Of a stretch of 64,000 nt of DNA, positions 8,910 through 17,881 are shown in pieces; position 1 is the first letter of the stretch, and each line of letters starts with the position of its first letter. The position numbers and the translations under genes are program-made. The stretch comes from Verrucomicrobiota bacterium (GTDB taxonomy: Bacteria > Chlamydiota > Chlamydiia > Chlamydiales > SM23-39). The notes below the pieces were generated by a model that did not search any database, was not told where the DNA came from, and saw nothing but the letters and a program-made list of their open reading frames with translations. Location: assembly GCA_018239895.1 (NCBI GenBank), contig JAFEGL010000003.1, positions 1 to 64,000 on the forward strand. Reading direction: 5' to 3'.

Positions 8910-9760
8910 TGCGATCTCCCAGCGAGATGGTTTTAAAAGCCTTTTTGAGCCGTTGCCCTCCTGAGAAAAAAAGGAAGCTCGAAGGATTTTTGCCGCCGGA
9001 AGAAAAATATCGGATCGAACATCTGCCCACATTTCAAGAAGAGCTCTCGACAGAGGAGTTCACCAATGGAGGGCTCTTAGAACATGTCCATTGGTCTTGG
9101 TTCCTCCCCACTTTGAAAACCTATTCTGAGAGAGAACAAAAGTTATTTCTCTCCTCGATGAGCCCTTTGGCCGCCCAGAATATCGGCCAGTCGCTTAATT
9201 TATCTCCCCCATTCGAGGAGATCAGCGAAACGGCCCGGTCCTATCTGCGGCAAATTTTACAAAACAGCCTCATCGCCTACAAAGGGCAGCTCCTCCCCGT
9301 CGATTATCTCCCTTCGTCCCCTTTGAAAAAGCTTTTGAATCTTTCAAAAAAGGATCTCACACGGCTGATCGACCTCCTCTCCCTTTATGATCTAGCGGCA
9401 GAGCTCCGTCAAATTGTGGAGACAAAAATTCTGAAGAAAATCTACAGTTTTCTTAACGAGGAGGAGAAGAAGCGCCTGAAGCAGATCGCCTCCAATAAGG
9501 AGCCTTTTCCTGTCGCCCGCCTCAGCTTAGAGCGGTGGGATGGTTCGGAAGAGACATTGAGAGTCCATTTGCACAGAAGAGGGCTTGCCAGATTAGGACT
9601 CGCTCTATCGGGACAAGATCCCGATTTGATCTGGTACATCTGCCATCAGCTCGATATCGGCCGCGGCAACGCTCTATTCAAGCTCTGCGCCTCTGAACCA
9701 ACACCTGGAATCTCTGAAGCGATGATCCGGGAAATCGATGAACTAATCGGGAATTTATGA
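8909..9760 (+). CDS. T3SS protein at the SctK position (CT560-like)
   Basis: This 283-residue soluble protein lies between sctJ and sctL, where Chlamydia carries CT560 and other systems carry SctK, the cytoplasmic sorting-platform adaptor. The sequence itself shows no motif that I can name. It is rich in Leu, Lys and Glu, predicted mainly helical, and has no signal peptide. Its ATG shares one base with the sctJ stop, and its stop overlaps the sctL start by four bases. I assign the function by position only. Confidence 0.7.
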   Translation: MRSPSEMVLKAFLSRCPPEKKRKLEGFLPPEEKYRIEHLPTFQEELSTEEFTNGGLLEHVHWSWFLPTLKTYSEREQKLFLSSMSPLAAQNIGQSLNLSPPFEEISETARSYLRQILQNSLIAYKGQLLPVDYLPSSPLKKLLNLSKKDLTRLIDLLSLYDLAAELRQIVETKILKKIYSFLNEEEKKRLKQIASNKEPFPVARLSLERWDGSEETLRVHLHRRGLARLGLALSGQDPDLIWYICHQLDIGRGNALFKLCASEPTPGISEAMIREIDELIGNL

Positions 9761-10383
9761 GTAAGTTTTTCTCTCTTCTCTCTGGCAAGGACGTCAGGGT
9801 CGCCCCCGGAGAAAAAGTCATCCCCTCCAAAGAATTTACAACGCTCCACAAAGCCAGCGAGATCTTAAAGGCTGTGGAACAAGAGGCCCACGACTTCAAA
9901 TTGCAAACAGCCTCCGATGCGGAAAAAATCAAAGAACAGGCGTACCAAGAGGGGTTCCAAGAGGGGCTCACCTCTCTCAATCAACACCTCTTCGCTCTCG
10001 ATGCGGAGCTGAAAGAGATCCGGACCGATGTCCAAGAAAAAATCTTGCCGCTAGCCCTCAAAGCGGCCCGCAAACTGATCGGCGAAGAGCTAAAACTCCA
10101 CCCCGATCGGATCGTCGATGTCGTAATGACTTCGCTCAAACCGGTGACCCAGCACAAGAAAATCGTCATCTATGTGAACAAAAACGACCTCGAAGCCCTC
10201 GAGAAAAGCAAATCGAAGGTTAAAAAAATCTTCGAACATTTGGAGAGCCTTTCCATCCAAGAAAGGAGCGACATCGAACCGGGCGGATGCATCATCCAGA
10301 CCGAAGCGGGCATCATCAACGCCCAGCTCGAAAACCAATGGCAAGCCCTCGAAGCGGCTTTCGCAACCTTCATGAAAAAATGA
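9757..10383 (+). CDS. sctL: Type III secretion ATPase regulator SctL (CdsL)
   Basis: SctL is the FliH-like stator that holds the secretion ATPase at the sorting platform. The 208-residue protein has a helical N-terminal part (residues 30-80) with the typical glutamine- and glutamate-rich repeat YQEGFQEGL, followed by the globular FliH/V-type ATPase E-like domain (KIVIYVNKNDLEAL and DIEPGGCIIQTEAG). The ATPase SctN is not in the window. It is coupled to both neighbours by ATGA overlaps. Confidence 0.9.
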   Translation: MSKFFSLLSGKDVRVAPGEKVIPSKEFTTLHKASEILKAVEQEAHDFKLQTASDAEKIKEQAYQEGFQEGLTSLNQHLFALDAELKEIRTDVQEKILPLALKAARKLIGEELKLHPDRIVDVVMTSLKPVTQHKKIVIYVNKNDLEALEKSKSKVKKIFEHLESLSIQERSDIEPGGCIIQTEAGIINAQLENQWQALEAAFATFMKK

Positions 10384-11183
10384 TCAGATTCCTACTCGCT
10401 CTTCTTCTCTTTACAACCCCGCTTCTTGCCCAGACAGCGCCGGCTGGCGCTCCGACGCCCACCTACCAAGAAGCATTGGCCCAAGGGCAGCAGCAGTCTC
10501 AAACGCCCGAAGGGGTCAATCCCTCGCTCGTAACCAAGCTAGCCGTTTTAGCGGGGTTAACCCTCTTCCCCTTTGCAATCATGCTTCTCACCTCATTCAT
10601 GAAGATCGTCGTCGTCCTCTCCCTTTTAAGGCAAGCTCTCGGCGTGCAGCAGACGCCTCCAAACCAAGTGCTCAACGGGATCGCGCTCCTCGTCACCGTC
10701 TACGTCATGTTTCCGACGGGCCTCGCGATGTATACGGCCTCGCAAGATGTCATCAAAGCCTCGGGTTCTTTTGGAGTCTTGTCGGGAGAGTCGGCCGTCT
10801 TCGTCGTCAATGTGATCGACAAAGCAAAAGAGCCGATGAAAGACTTTCTCCAACGCAACTGCAGCTCGAAGCATATGAAAAGCTTCTATCAGCTCGCCTA
10901 CAAAATCTTCCCTGATCCTTACCGAGGCCAGCTCAAACAAAACGACCTCATCATTCTGATCCCCTCCTTCATCACGAGCCAGCTCAAGTCGGCCTTTGAG
11001 ATCGGGGTATTGATCTATCTGCCGTTTTTCGTCATCGACCTTGTCGTGTCGAACATCTTGCTTGCGATGGGGATGATGATGCTCTCCCCGCTCACGATCG
11101 CCCTTCCAATCAAGCTGCTCCTCCTCGTGATGATCGACGGATGGACCATCCTTGTCCAAGGGCTTGCGATGTCATACAAGTAG
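10380..11183 (+). CDS. sctR: Type III secretion export-gate protein SctR (CdsR)
   Basis: SctR is a core export-gate membrane protein (FliP homologue). I start it at the ATG overlapping the sctL stop, for 267 residues. It has an N-terminal signal-like hydrophobic stretch ending LLAQ, a polar linker, then the conserved FliP/YscR segments MLLTSFMKIVVVLSLLRQAL, QTPPNQVLNGIAL and the C-terminal block IDLVVSNILLAMGMMMLSP. The cleavable leader resembles FliP more than YscR and is, from memory, also seen in chlamydial CdsR. Confidence 0.94.
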   Translation: MIRFLLALLLFTTPLLAQTAPAGAPTPTYQEALAQGQQQSQTPEGVNPSLVTKLAVLAGLTLFPFAIMLLTSFMKIVVVLSLLRQALGVQQTPPNQVLNGIALLVTVYVMFPTGLAMYTASQDVIKASGSFGVLSGESAVFVVNVIDKAKEPMKDFLQRNCSSKHMKSFYQLAYKIFPDPYRGQLKQNDLIILIPSFITSQLKSAFEIGVLIYLPFFVIDLVVSNILLAMGMMMLSPLTIALPIKLLLLVMIDGWTILVQGLAMSYK

Positions 11184-11190
11184 GGAAAAG

Positions 11191-11463
11191 ATGTTTAATA
11201 CAGAAATCTACCAACTCTCCTATCAAGCCCTCATCTTGATCCTCATTTTGTCAGGGCCCCCGATCATCATCAGCATGGTCCTCGGCCTCATGGTCGCGAT
11301 CTTCCAAGCTGCGACCCAAATCCAAGAGCAGACCCTGTCGTTCACCGTCAAACTCTTTGCTGTTATTTTCACAATCATCATCATGGGAGGCTGGCTCGGC
11401 GCAGAGGTTATGCAGTACACGATGACCATCTTCAACGGCATCCCAAAATGGAGCTCTCTCTAG
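11191..11463 (+). CDS. sctS: Type III secretion export-gate protein SctS (CdsS)
   Basis: SctS (FliQ homologue) is a small export-gate subunit with two transmembrane helices. The 90-residue product begins MFNTEIYQLSYQALILI, has helices at about residues 13-37 and 50-75, and contains the typical AIFQAATQIQEQTLSF connector. The ATG at 11191 has an AGGGAAAAG ribosome-binding site upstream, so I prefer it to longer in-frame starts inside sctR. Confidence 0.93.
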   Translation: MFNTEIYQLSYQALILILILSGPPIIISMVLGLMVAIFQAATQIQEQTLSFTVKLFAVIFTIIIMGGWLGAEVMQYTMTIFNGIPKWSSL

Positions 11464-11472
11464 AGGCCGGCG

Positions 11473-12345
11473 ATGGAAGATAGCTTCACCGCCACTGAAT
11501 CCTACCTCAATCTTCTCCTGGCCTTGCCAAAGCTTGAGCCATATACGGTCCTCTCTGTCTTTTTCTTGACCCTTGCCCGGATCTTGCCGCTCATGATCGT
11601 CGCCCCGTTCCTCGGTGCGCCCCGCACGGTCCCGATGACCATGCGGATGATGTTCAGCGTCGCCCTCGTCGCCATCTTCCTCCCCCAAAATCTCCTCGCA
11701 GTCCACACGGAGATCCCCTACAACATGACCTGGATTTGGTTGATGATCAAAGAGCTTCTCATCGGTGCAATCCTCGGCTTTTTATCCGCGATCCCCTTCT
11801 TCATGGTGACCATGGCGGGAAGCCTGATCGACCACTCGCGCGGCTCTTCGGCCCTCCAAGTGAACGATCCGCTCACCCAAACGCAGACGGGACCGGTCGG
11901 AATCTTATTCAACTACGTCCTGATCGCCGCCTTCTTCTCTCTCGATGGCCCCTTTATCTTCTTCGACGGCCTCGCCGATTCGTACAAGCTGTTCCCAGTC
12001 GATTCGATCTTCAACGCCAATCTTTTCTCATCGACCGCTCCCCTCTGGAAACAGTCCAAAGTCGTCCTACAGACGATCTTCAACATCTGCGTCCAACTCT
12101 CAGCCCCTGCTTTAATCGGAATTCTTCTCACCGACCTCTTTCTCGGCATTGCGAACCGCCTCGCACCTCAGGTCCAAATTGTCTTCCTAGGCATCTCTCT
12201 TAAGTCCTGGGTCGGCATCGCCCTTCTGACCGCCGCTTGGGGACTCATCATCCAAGTCATGAGCAAAGAGTCGATTACTTGGATCAAGTCCCTCAACCAG
12301 CTCATCCAGCAAATCGGCCTATCGTACGTCAAATCCCCGACATAG
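11473..12345 (+). CDS. sctT: Type III secretion export-gate protein SctT (CdsT)
   Basis: SctT (FliR homologue) completes the export gate. The 290-residue protein has several transmembrane segments and the family markers FFLTLARILPLMIVAPFLG, the hydrophobic middle IWLMIKELLIGAILGFL and PALIGILLTDLFLGIANRLAPQ. It starts ten bases after sctS and ends the cluster. SctU and SctV are absent from the window, as expected for chlamydiae, where T3SS genes are scattered over several loci. Confidence 0.93.
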   Translation: MEDSFTATESYLNLLLALPKLEPYTVLSVFFLTLARILPLMIVAPFLGAPRTVPMTMRMMFSVALVAIFLPQNLLAVHTEIPYNMTWIWLMIKELLIGAILGFLSAIPFFMVTMAGSLIDHSRGSSALQVNDPLTQTQTGPVGILFNYVLIAAFFSLDGPFIFFDGLADSYKLFPVDSIFNANLFSSTAPLWKQSKVVLQTIFNICVQLSAPALIGILLTDLFLGIANRLAPQVQIVFLGISLKSWVGIALLTAAWGLIIQVMSKESITWIKSLNQLIQQIGLSYVKSPT

Positions 12346-12451
12346 TTTTGAAAGGGAGGCGCCCTAATAATTTTTATTACATTTCAACTAGAAGCTTGCC
12401 TTCAAGAGGCTCCTTGAGGCAATATCTGTTCCCTACTTTTGGCAGGTCTCT

Positions 12452-14410
12452 GTGCAAATCTACCCCTCTTTCGACCTCCCCAATGGAAAACGGTCGAATT
12501 ATTGCTCCTTTTTGCAGTCGGTTGAACTGCTCATCGAAGAAATGCTGCCAAAAGAAGTGTTGGCTCTAAAAAACGATCACGAAGCCTTTTATGAAGCTCT
12601 GGATCCTCTCCTCCCATTTATTTATTGGTCGCAGCTAAAAGAAAATGGGAATGCTTTTGAATTGACGGTCCTCTCCAAAGCTCAGTATACCCACGGGACT
12701 GGTAGGTTTTTGTCCGATGTACTAAGCCGAAGGTTGATCCCAGGAAAAATCGTGGAGCTGGTCGGAACGAGAAGCCTCTCGTTCTTCTTTTATCAAAATG
12801 ATAGGCAAGAGTACTTCCTGAACCAGCGTTTTATCATAGCCTATGATCCCGAATCGGTCGAGCTTGTCCGAAAAAATTTGCCCATTCTGGCTCAAGAGCT
12901 GCAATGGACCCTCCTTTCGATCTTTAAGGTCCGCCATTTCTTATCTCTAAATCCTGAACATTTGGAAGAGGCTCCTATTCTGAGAGAACCGCAGCACCTT
13001 TCGGCAATCGAAGAGATGCATCAAGTGATCCAGCGGCTCTCAGCGGAAAAAAATGCGGCCCAAATCAGGGATTATTTAGCCCCTCTGTATCAAAAAAGAC
13101 CTAAAGTGTTCGATCGGGATATTTTTGAAGAGATCAAACCATTCAGCTCCTTCTACAGCGACAAATTCATCGGCTCGCGCAAAATGCGCTACATCGCCAG
13201 GCTCGTTTGCTACCACTATTATTTCAAAAGGCAGATCGAAGAGCGGATGCAGAGCGAGCCTCTGTCGCGCCAAATTCTTTTGAAAGTGTTGAGGGAAAAC
13301 CAGACTCTCGGCGTCCTTTTAAGCATCAACCTCTTTGGTGAAAACGAGGTTTTGAAAAAAGACCATCTCTTGGCAGCGCTGCAAAACTGCCTCCCCGCTT
13401 TCGAACCAATGGCCGATTCGTTTTTCCTCGACGCCTCTTCAGAATACCGTCCCATTTTGTACATGGAGGTGCAAAAGAAGGAGCCGATCACATCCCAAGA
13501 TATCGCAGTACTCAGAACAAAATTGCCTCTTGAACTCAAAAACCGGATCCAGAGCGTTCTGAATCCTCTCTTCATGCTCCGGAACGAAGAAGACCAGCTC
13601 CGCTACATGATCGCCCTCAGCCGCGAACTCCGGTTTTTGAGAGACATCCCTCAAGTCGCCATCTCTTTTGAAGAGCAGACCTTTGAGGAGCTCTCCTTTT
13701 CGGTTGTCCTTCTCCGTGTGGCAAGAAAAGGGTGCGAACCACTCCGGGAAATGGTCGGCCGGCTCGCTTATAAAACCCTTTTGCGCGAAATGAAAACCAT
13801 CGGTTGGATTCGGAACAGACATCCCAAAGAGGTTGCTATTTTTAAAGTAACTCTTCCCAAAAAATCGTTTCTCCGAAAAAACTACTCGGTCGATCTGCCA
13901 AAAGCCCGCCAAAAAGTACTCTCGGGGCTTAACTCGGTCTTCAAAGAGGTTCGCGATTTCAATGGAGGGCTTCTCTCCAAGCAGATCGAAAATCTCAAAG
14001 ACCTAAAAACTAGGCTGGGGAATATCGCCGAAGAAAACTCATTTCCTCTAGAAAATTTCTTCTTCTCTCTTGAGCCATTGACAGCCCAAACGACCCTTTC
14101 ATCTTCTCTCCTAAAAAAGGGATTCCTTCTCCTTCTCAATTTGATCCGAGATAAAAAATCCCAATCAATCAAATCTTATAAAGAGGGGGTCATCTCGGTC
14201 TTCATTGTCTCCTCTTCCGAGGAGAAAGAGAGATGCATCGCATTTTTGGAAACAGCCCGGAGTTCCTTCGAGCTGGTGAGCTATTCACTGACACACATCC
14301 AGGAGCACTACTGCCTCACCACCTTCTTTCCTCATAAAGACTCTGAGAAGCAGAGGGAATTCGCCGAGCTCATCGCCTGCTTCGCCGAATCCCGCGCATT
14401 ACCCCTCTAG
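12452..14410 (+). CDS. Large hypothetical protein downstream of the T3SS cluster
   Basis: The 652-residue product has no domain that I recognise. It appears soluble and helix-rich, with abundant Leu, Lys and Glu and no signal peptide or membrane span. The second half contains several strand-like blocks (SFSVVLLRVARKG, VAIFKVTLPKKSF, GVISVFIVSSSEE). I give the GTG start at 12452, but the true start could be slightly upstream or downstream because no clear ribosome-binding site decides it. It is codirectional with sctT at a distance of 106 bases, so it may be an extension of the T3SS operon. Confidence 0.7.
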   Translation: MQIYPSFDLPNGKRSNYCSFLQSVELLIEEMLPKEVLALKNDHEAFYEALDPLLPFIYWSQLKENGNAFELTVLSKAQYTHGTGRFLSDVLSRRLIPGKIVELVGTRSLSFFFYQNDRQEYFLNQRFIIAYDPESVELVRKNLPILAQELQWTLLSIFKVRHFLSLNPEHLEEAPILREPQHLSAIEEMHQVIQRLSAEKNAAQIRDYLAPLYQKRPKVFDRDIFEEIKPFSSFYSDKFIGSRKMRYIARLVCYHYYFKRQIEERMQSEPLSRQILLKVLRENQTLGVLLSINLFGENEVLKKDHLLAALQNCLPAFEPMADSFFLDASSEYRPILYMEVQKKEPITSQDIAVLRTKLPLELKNRIQSVLNPLFMLRNEEDQLRYMIALSRELRFLRDIPQVAISFEEQTFEELSFSVVLLRVARKGCEPLREMVGRLAYKTLLREMKTIGWIRNRHPKEVAIFKVTLPKKSFLRKNYSVDLPKARQKVLSGLNSVFKEVRDFNGGLLSKQIENLKDLKTRLGNIAEENSFPLENFFFSLEPLTAQTTLSSSLLKKGFLLLLNLIRDKKSQSIKSYKEGVISVFIVSSSEEKERCIAFLETARSSFELVSYSLTHIQEHYCLTTFFPHKDSEKQREFAELIACFAESRALPL

Positions 14411-14449
14411 ATGATCCTGCCCCTATAGCAGCAGGAGGGGTGCGGCAAA

Positions 14450-16015
14450 TTACTCGAGGTAGGCTTTGGCAAAGAAGACATCGCCGATCGGATTCACCTC
14501 GAGCCCTTTGAGGCGGGAGCTGCTCAAGAAGGGGCGGCTGAAATGGAATAGAGGGATGACCGGCATGTCGGCCATGAAAATCGCTTCTGCCCGATTCAGA
14601 ATCTCTTTCTGTTTTACCCCATCGGCTTCAGCAAAGTAGTCGTCGAGAAGCTGTGTGTATTCTTTGTTTTCCCAGCCAGGATAGTTTTTCAACAGTTCTT
14701 TAGAACGGTAGCGATCCATGATGTCCATGGGGCTGTTGTAGTGGAGCATCCAATAGATAAGCCCCATCTGAAAATCTCTGCGGCGCAAACCGTCGACAAA
14801 TGTTTTCAGCTCCAGCGCCTTCAATTCAACCTCTACGCCCAAAACATCTTTCAACTGCTGCTGGATGGTAAGGGCGATCCGATTCGTGATTTCAGAATTT
14901 TCATAAGTGAATGCAACCTTTATATCTTCTGGTTTCGCATTCAACTCCTGAAGCCCCTGCTCAAAGTACTTTCGGGCCAGCTCGGCATCTCCGTCGGGAA
15001 ATAGATTCGTCCTTTGATTGTTTTTGAAAACGGAAGCGATCATCCCTGTTGCCGGCTCGTCGTCGCAAAAAGTGATATTGTCGATGAGCTGCTGCCGATC
15101 GACCGCAATCGAAAAAGCCTTCCGGATATTGATGTTGTTGAACGGAAATTGGTGCATATTCAGGGCGCAATACCGGGTTCCGCCATAGGCTGCCTTTTGG
15201 AGAGTTTCCCCTTTTTTCAATTCGGGGATCGCATCGAGGGGGATCGGTGAATAATCGCCGCCGATGAAATCGAGTTTTTGACTCTTGTACATTTGAAGGG
15301 CCGTAGGCTCATGAGTCACCATTTCAACGTGGATCTGATTGAGCCGGATTGCCTCTTTGTTCCAATAGAGAGGGTTCTTCTCTAAGACGATCTCGTTGTT
15401 GTGGTTCCACTGAACCAACTTGAAAGGACCGTTGACGACGATGTCGCCATGGGCGCCCCATTTCGGGTCGTTTTCAGCTTGATGCTTCGGTATGGGGAAG
15501 AAGATCGTAGCAGCAATGAGGTCGAGGAAGAAGGGAACTGGCTGCTCGAGTTCTACGACAAAAGTATACGGGTCTTTCGCGAAAGCTCTCACCTGATCGA
15601 GCCCCACTTTCCCCTTTTTGGCAGCTTCCGCATTTTTGACTGGATAGAGGAGGTTGGCGCAGGCAACCGGCTTCTTTGGATCGAGGCACGACTTCCAACC
15701 GTATTCGAAGTCGAAGGCAGTCAAATCGGTCCCATCGGACCATTTTGTCTTTTTCAAGCGGAATGTGTAAGTTTTTCTATCTTCGGAAATCTGGACCGAC
15801 TCGGCCAGGGCATTGGATACTTTCCCTTTCGAATCGACTTCAGTCAAGCCTTGGAACAAGGTGTTGATGACCAGAGAGGCGTTGATGTTGTTGCTTGTTC
15901 TCGGGTCTAACGTATCGGGCTCGCCGCCAATGTTCAGCCGAAGGACTTGCTGGGGTTTTGTGGAACAAGAGACAATTTGGACCAATGCGAGCATAATCAG
16001 GAAAATCCTCTTCAT
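14450..16015 (-). CDS. oppA: Oligopeptide ABC transporter substrate-binding lipoprotein
   Basis: OppA-type proteins capture peptides in the periplasm for an ABC importer. The 521-residue protein has a lipoprotein signal (MKRIFLIMLALVQIVSC, cysteine 17), then the SBP family 5 fold: NIGGEPDTLDPRTSN at the mature start, TKWSDGTDLTAFDFEYGW, VNGPFKLVQWNHN and YWMLHYNSPMDIMD. An AAGGG ribosome-binding site precedes the start. No OppBCDF genes are adjacent, so it stands alone as an orphan binding protein, a situation known for chlamydial OppA paralogues. Confidence 0.92.
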   Translation of the reverse strand: MKRIFLIMLALVQIVSCSTKPQQVLRLNIGGEPDTLDPRTSNNINASLVINTLFQGLTEVDSKGKVSNALAESVQISEDRKTYTFRLKKTKWSDGTDLTAFDFEYGWKSCLDPKKPVACANLLYPVKNAEAAKKGKVGLDQVRAFAKDPYTFVVELEQPVPFFLDLIAATIFFPIPKHQAENDPKWGAHGDIVVNGPFKLVQWNHNNEIVLEKNPLYWNKEAIRLNQIHVEMVTHEPTALQMYKSQKLDFIGGDYSPIPLDAIPELKKGETLQKAAYGGTRYCALNMHQFPFNNINIRKAFSIAVDRQQLIDNITFCDDEPATGMIASVFKNNQRTNLFPDGDAELARKYFEQGLQELNAKPEDIKVAFTYENSEITNRIALTIQQQLKDVLGVEVELKALELKTFVDGLRRRDFQMGLIYWMLHYNSPMDIMDRYRSKELLKNYPGWENKEYTQLLDDYFAEADGVKQKEILNRAEAIFMADMPVIPLFHFSRPFLSSSRLKGLEVNPIGDVFFAKAYLE

Positions 16016-16139
16016 CGTAAAACCCTTAAATTCATAAACGCGAAATGGTACTCACTTTGTTGATTTCTTGTAAAGATATATTGAAAAATAGTTGACAGAT
16101 CTTTAAAAATCTTCGAAGAGAAAATTTATCTAGAGTCTC

Positions 16140-16544
16140 TTATTTTGTAGATGATTTAGGAGCTAAAAAGTGACACATCATAGATATGATGGCAGTGATC
16201 GAAGCTCCCCAAATCATATCAACCCAGACGATTTTCAAAGGCCATCCTTCAATCGTTGCAAGGTTGGTTAAATCATATGTGCCGTAGCTCACAAGCCCCA
16301 GAAAAAATCCTGATCTCATTGCAATTTTGAAGTTATTCTTTTCAAGTGAAGGATTAACTGCAAAATAGCATATGGCTGCAGCATACATAAGGTAAAAGCA
16401 AAAGGCGGCCAACCAAAGAATATTCTTTTTCATCAAAAACCCAATGTGCGCCATATAGAAGTTAGTAGCTAAAATCCCTAACCAAAAAAGATCTGTTATA
16501 ATAAAAAGAATCAAACATATGAGATAAATTCTAAGCCATTTCAT
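16140..16544 (-). CDS. DUF2177 family membrane protein
   Basis: This 134-residue protein has four predicted transmembrane helices and the family markers ITDLFWLG near residue 17 and GLVSYGTYDLTNLATIEGWP near residue 85, which I recognise from the DUF2177 family. Its function is unknown. It marks the left part of an AT-rich accessory block (about 16.0-26.0 kb), and its codon usage differs visibly from the G+C-richer pyr and suf genes. Confidence 0.85.
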   Translation of the reverse strand: MKWLRIYLICLILFIITDLFWLGILATNFYMAHIGFLMKKNILWLAAFCFYLMYAAAICYFAVNPSLEKNNFKIAMRSGFFLGLVSYGTYDLTNLATIEGWPLKIVWVDMIWGASITAIISMMCHFLAPKSSTK

Positions 16545-16629
16545 AAAATAAACACTCCATTTTTAATACTGCACACGGAATAAACATCGATTGAACTTCA
16601 GACCTTGATTTGCCCAATTCCGATTCCAA

Positions 16630-17361
16630 TCAAGTCTCTCTCAGTTTAATTGATGAGAGTCCGCCGTCAACAGGAATTACTTCTCCTGTAACAAAATCAC
16701 TTTGCTCAGACAAAAGCCAAAAGATAGCTCCCGCTACGTCTTCAGGGGTCCCGATACGGCCAAGAGGATGAAAAGAAGTGGAAGCTTTTAGAGCAGCTGG
16801 ATTGCTTGTGATTGACTCAGACAAAGGTGTTTTAATAAGTCCCGGGGCAACGGCGTTGATTCGGATTTTTTTGCTAGCATAAGAAGCTGCCGCCGAGCGA
16901 ACTAAACCAATAACGGCCGCTTTTGCAGCAGAAATCGATTCGTGATTTTTTAGACCAATTAAAGCAGCTGTCGAAGAGGAGAAAACAATAGAGCCTGACT
17001 CCATGAACTTAAGGGATTGCTTTAAGATGCAAAAAGAAGAAAAAATGTTGATTCTCATGACTTCTTCAAATTCACTTATCGTTGTCAACTCGAGTGGTTT
17101 TAAAAAAATGGAACCGACGAGAGAAACCACACCATCGAGACGCCCTTCATTTTCCGAAATCTTTCCCAAAACCTTTGAAACCTGTCCTTCGTCGGTAGCA
17201 TCTACAGTCATGTAGGGCTGTGAAATTTGATCCGATAAATCCCTCAATCTGTCTTCTTTCCTGCCGAGCAAATAAACCTTATCGCCGTTTTCTGTAAGCC
17301 GCTTGGATAAGACAGAACCAATCCCCCCACCCGCACCAAACACTGCGTGTATTTTTCCCAT
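16630..17361 (-). CDS. SDR-family oxidoreductase lacking the usual catalytic tyrosine
   Basis: The 243-residue protein is a classical short-chain dehydrogenase. It has the NAD(P)-binding GAGGGIGS at the N-terminus, the SSSTAALIG active-site serine region, NAVAPGLIKTPL, and the C-terminal FVTGEVIPVDGG. At the YxxxK position it reads ISAAK: the lysine is kept but the tyrosine is isoleucine. This substitution also occurs, from memory, in a subgroup with HEAIAAAK-type motifs, so it may have a changed mechanism rather than being broken. The substrate is unknown. It lies alone in the AT-rich block. Confidence 0.88.
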   Translation of the reverse strand: MGKIHAVFGAGGGIGSVLSKRLTENGDKVYLLGRKEDRLRDLSDQISQPYMTVDATDEGQVSKVLGKISENEGRLDGVVSLVGSIFLKPLELTTISEFEEVMRINIFSSFCILKQSLKFMESGSIVFSSSTAALIGLKNHESISAAKAAVIGLVRSAAASYASKKIRINAVAPGLIKTPLSESITSNPAALKASTSFHPLGRIGTPEDVAGAIFWLLSEQSDFVTGEVIPVDGGLSSIKLRET

Positions 17362-17460
17362 ACAATCCTTTTATGCCCTCCAATCAAATCGGCTTATGTC
17401 GACATCAACTTGTTTAGAGCCAAATTTTGATTTCTAAAGTCTGTTAACGAACTTTGTTCC

Positions 17461-17578
17461 TATGAACGTATCCGCAAACCGTTTTGAGCAATCCCGATAT
17501 CAGCCTTGGCTTTTCTTTCAAAAATCGCTCGGCCCCATTCTCGGCCTTGCCTCAAACTAATTTACAGATAGATACATT
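17461..17578. repeat. Degenerate copy of the palindromic element at 5490-5655
   Basis: TATGAACGTATCCGCAAA at the left end and AATTTACAGATAGATACATT at the right end match the element at 5490-5655. Most of one inner arm is missing, so the hairpin stem is lost. It sits directly before the truncated DUF6671 gene and the 23-base direct repeat. Confidence 0.7.
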
Positions 17579-17881
17579 AAATCCTAAAATAATCTTCCAT
17601 TGGTTAATAAAATTGTTAGCAAGAGCCTTAGAGACTGTCCACGAACTTGGCTTCTGTCGATTTTTTTTCCCATGTTTCAAAAGAGCTTTTAAACATTTTT
17701 CTTTCGCACATTCGCTTGGCGGCAAAAGCCGTTCGATTTCACCACTGAATGTGCCAAAATCATCTGTGTTTAATTCCCCTCCTTCAACTTCGAAACCTAA
17801 AAGGGATTCAAATGAAGGACGAATCGCGTTTTCTTTCCCATGCATCGTGGCTACAAGACATCTCTTACCCTGATATCTCAT
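17552..17881 (-). pseudogene. Truncated DUF6671 family gene
   Basis: The first 70 residues carry the DUF6671 pattern: ATMHGKENAI, then NTDDFGTFSGEIERL and AKEKC. The family is about 280 residues from memory, yet here the frame ends after 109 residues, and the last 40 run into unrelated AT-rich sequence containing a direct repeat (17583-17605). It starts inside the end of dabA with a 17-base overlap. I recall DUF6671 genes near dabA in other bacteria. The truncation point coincides with the repeat, suggesting loss by recombination or insertion. Confidence 0.75.
17583..17605 (+). repeat. Direct repeat, left copy around the Dab genes
   Basis: This 23-base sequence beginning CCTAAAATAATCTTC matches 23221-23243 at 22 of 23 positions. 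The two copies enclose the dab genes, the LysR gene and a transposase relic. Confidence 0.8.

Noticed and set aside
12346..12451. Plus-strand open frame running from the end of sctT into the next gene in another frame
   Set aside because: Its codons follow the out-of-frame sctT sequence, while the 652-residue frame is much longer and uniform in composition.
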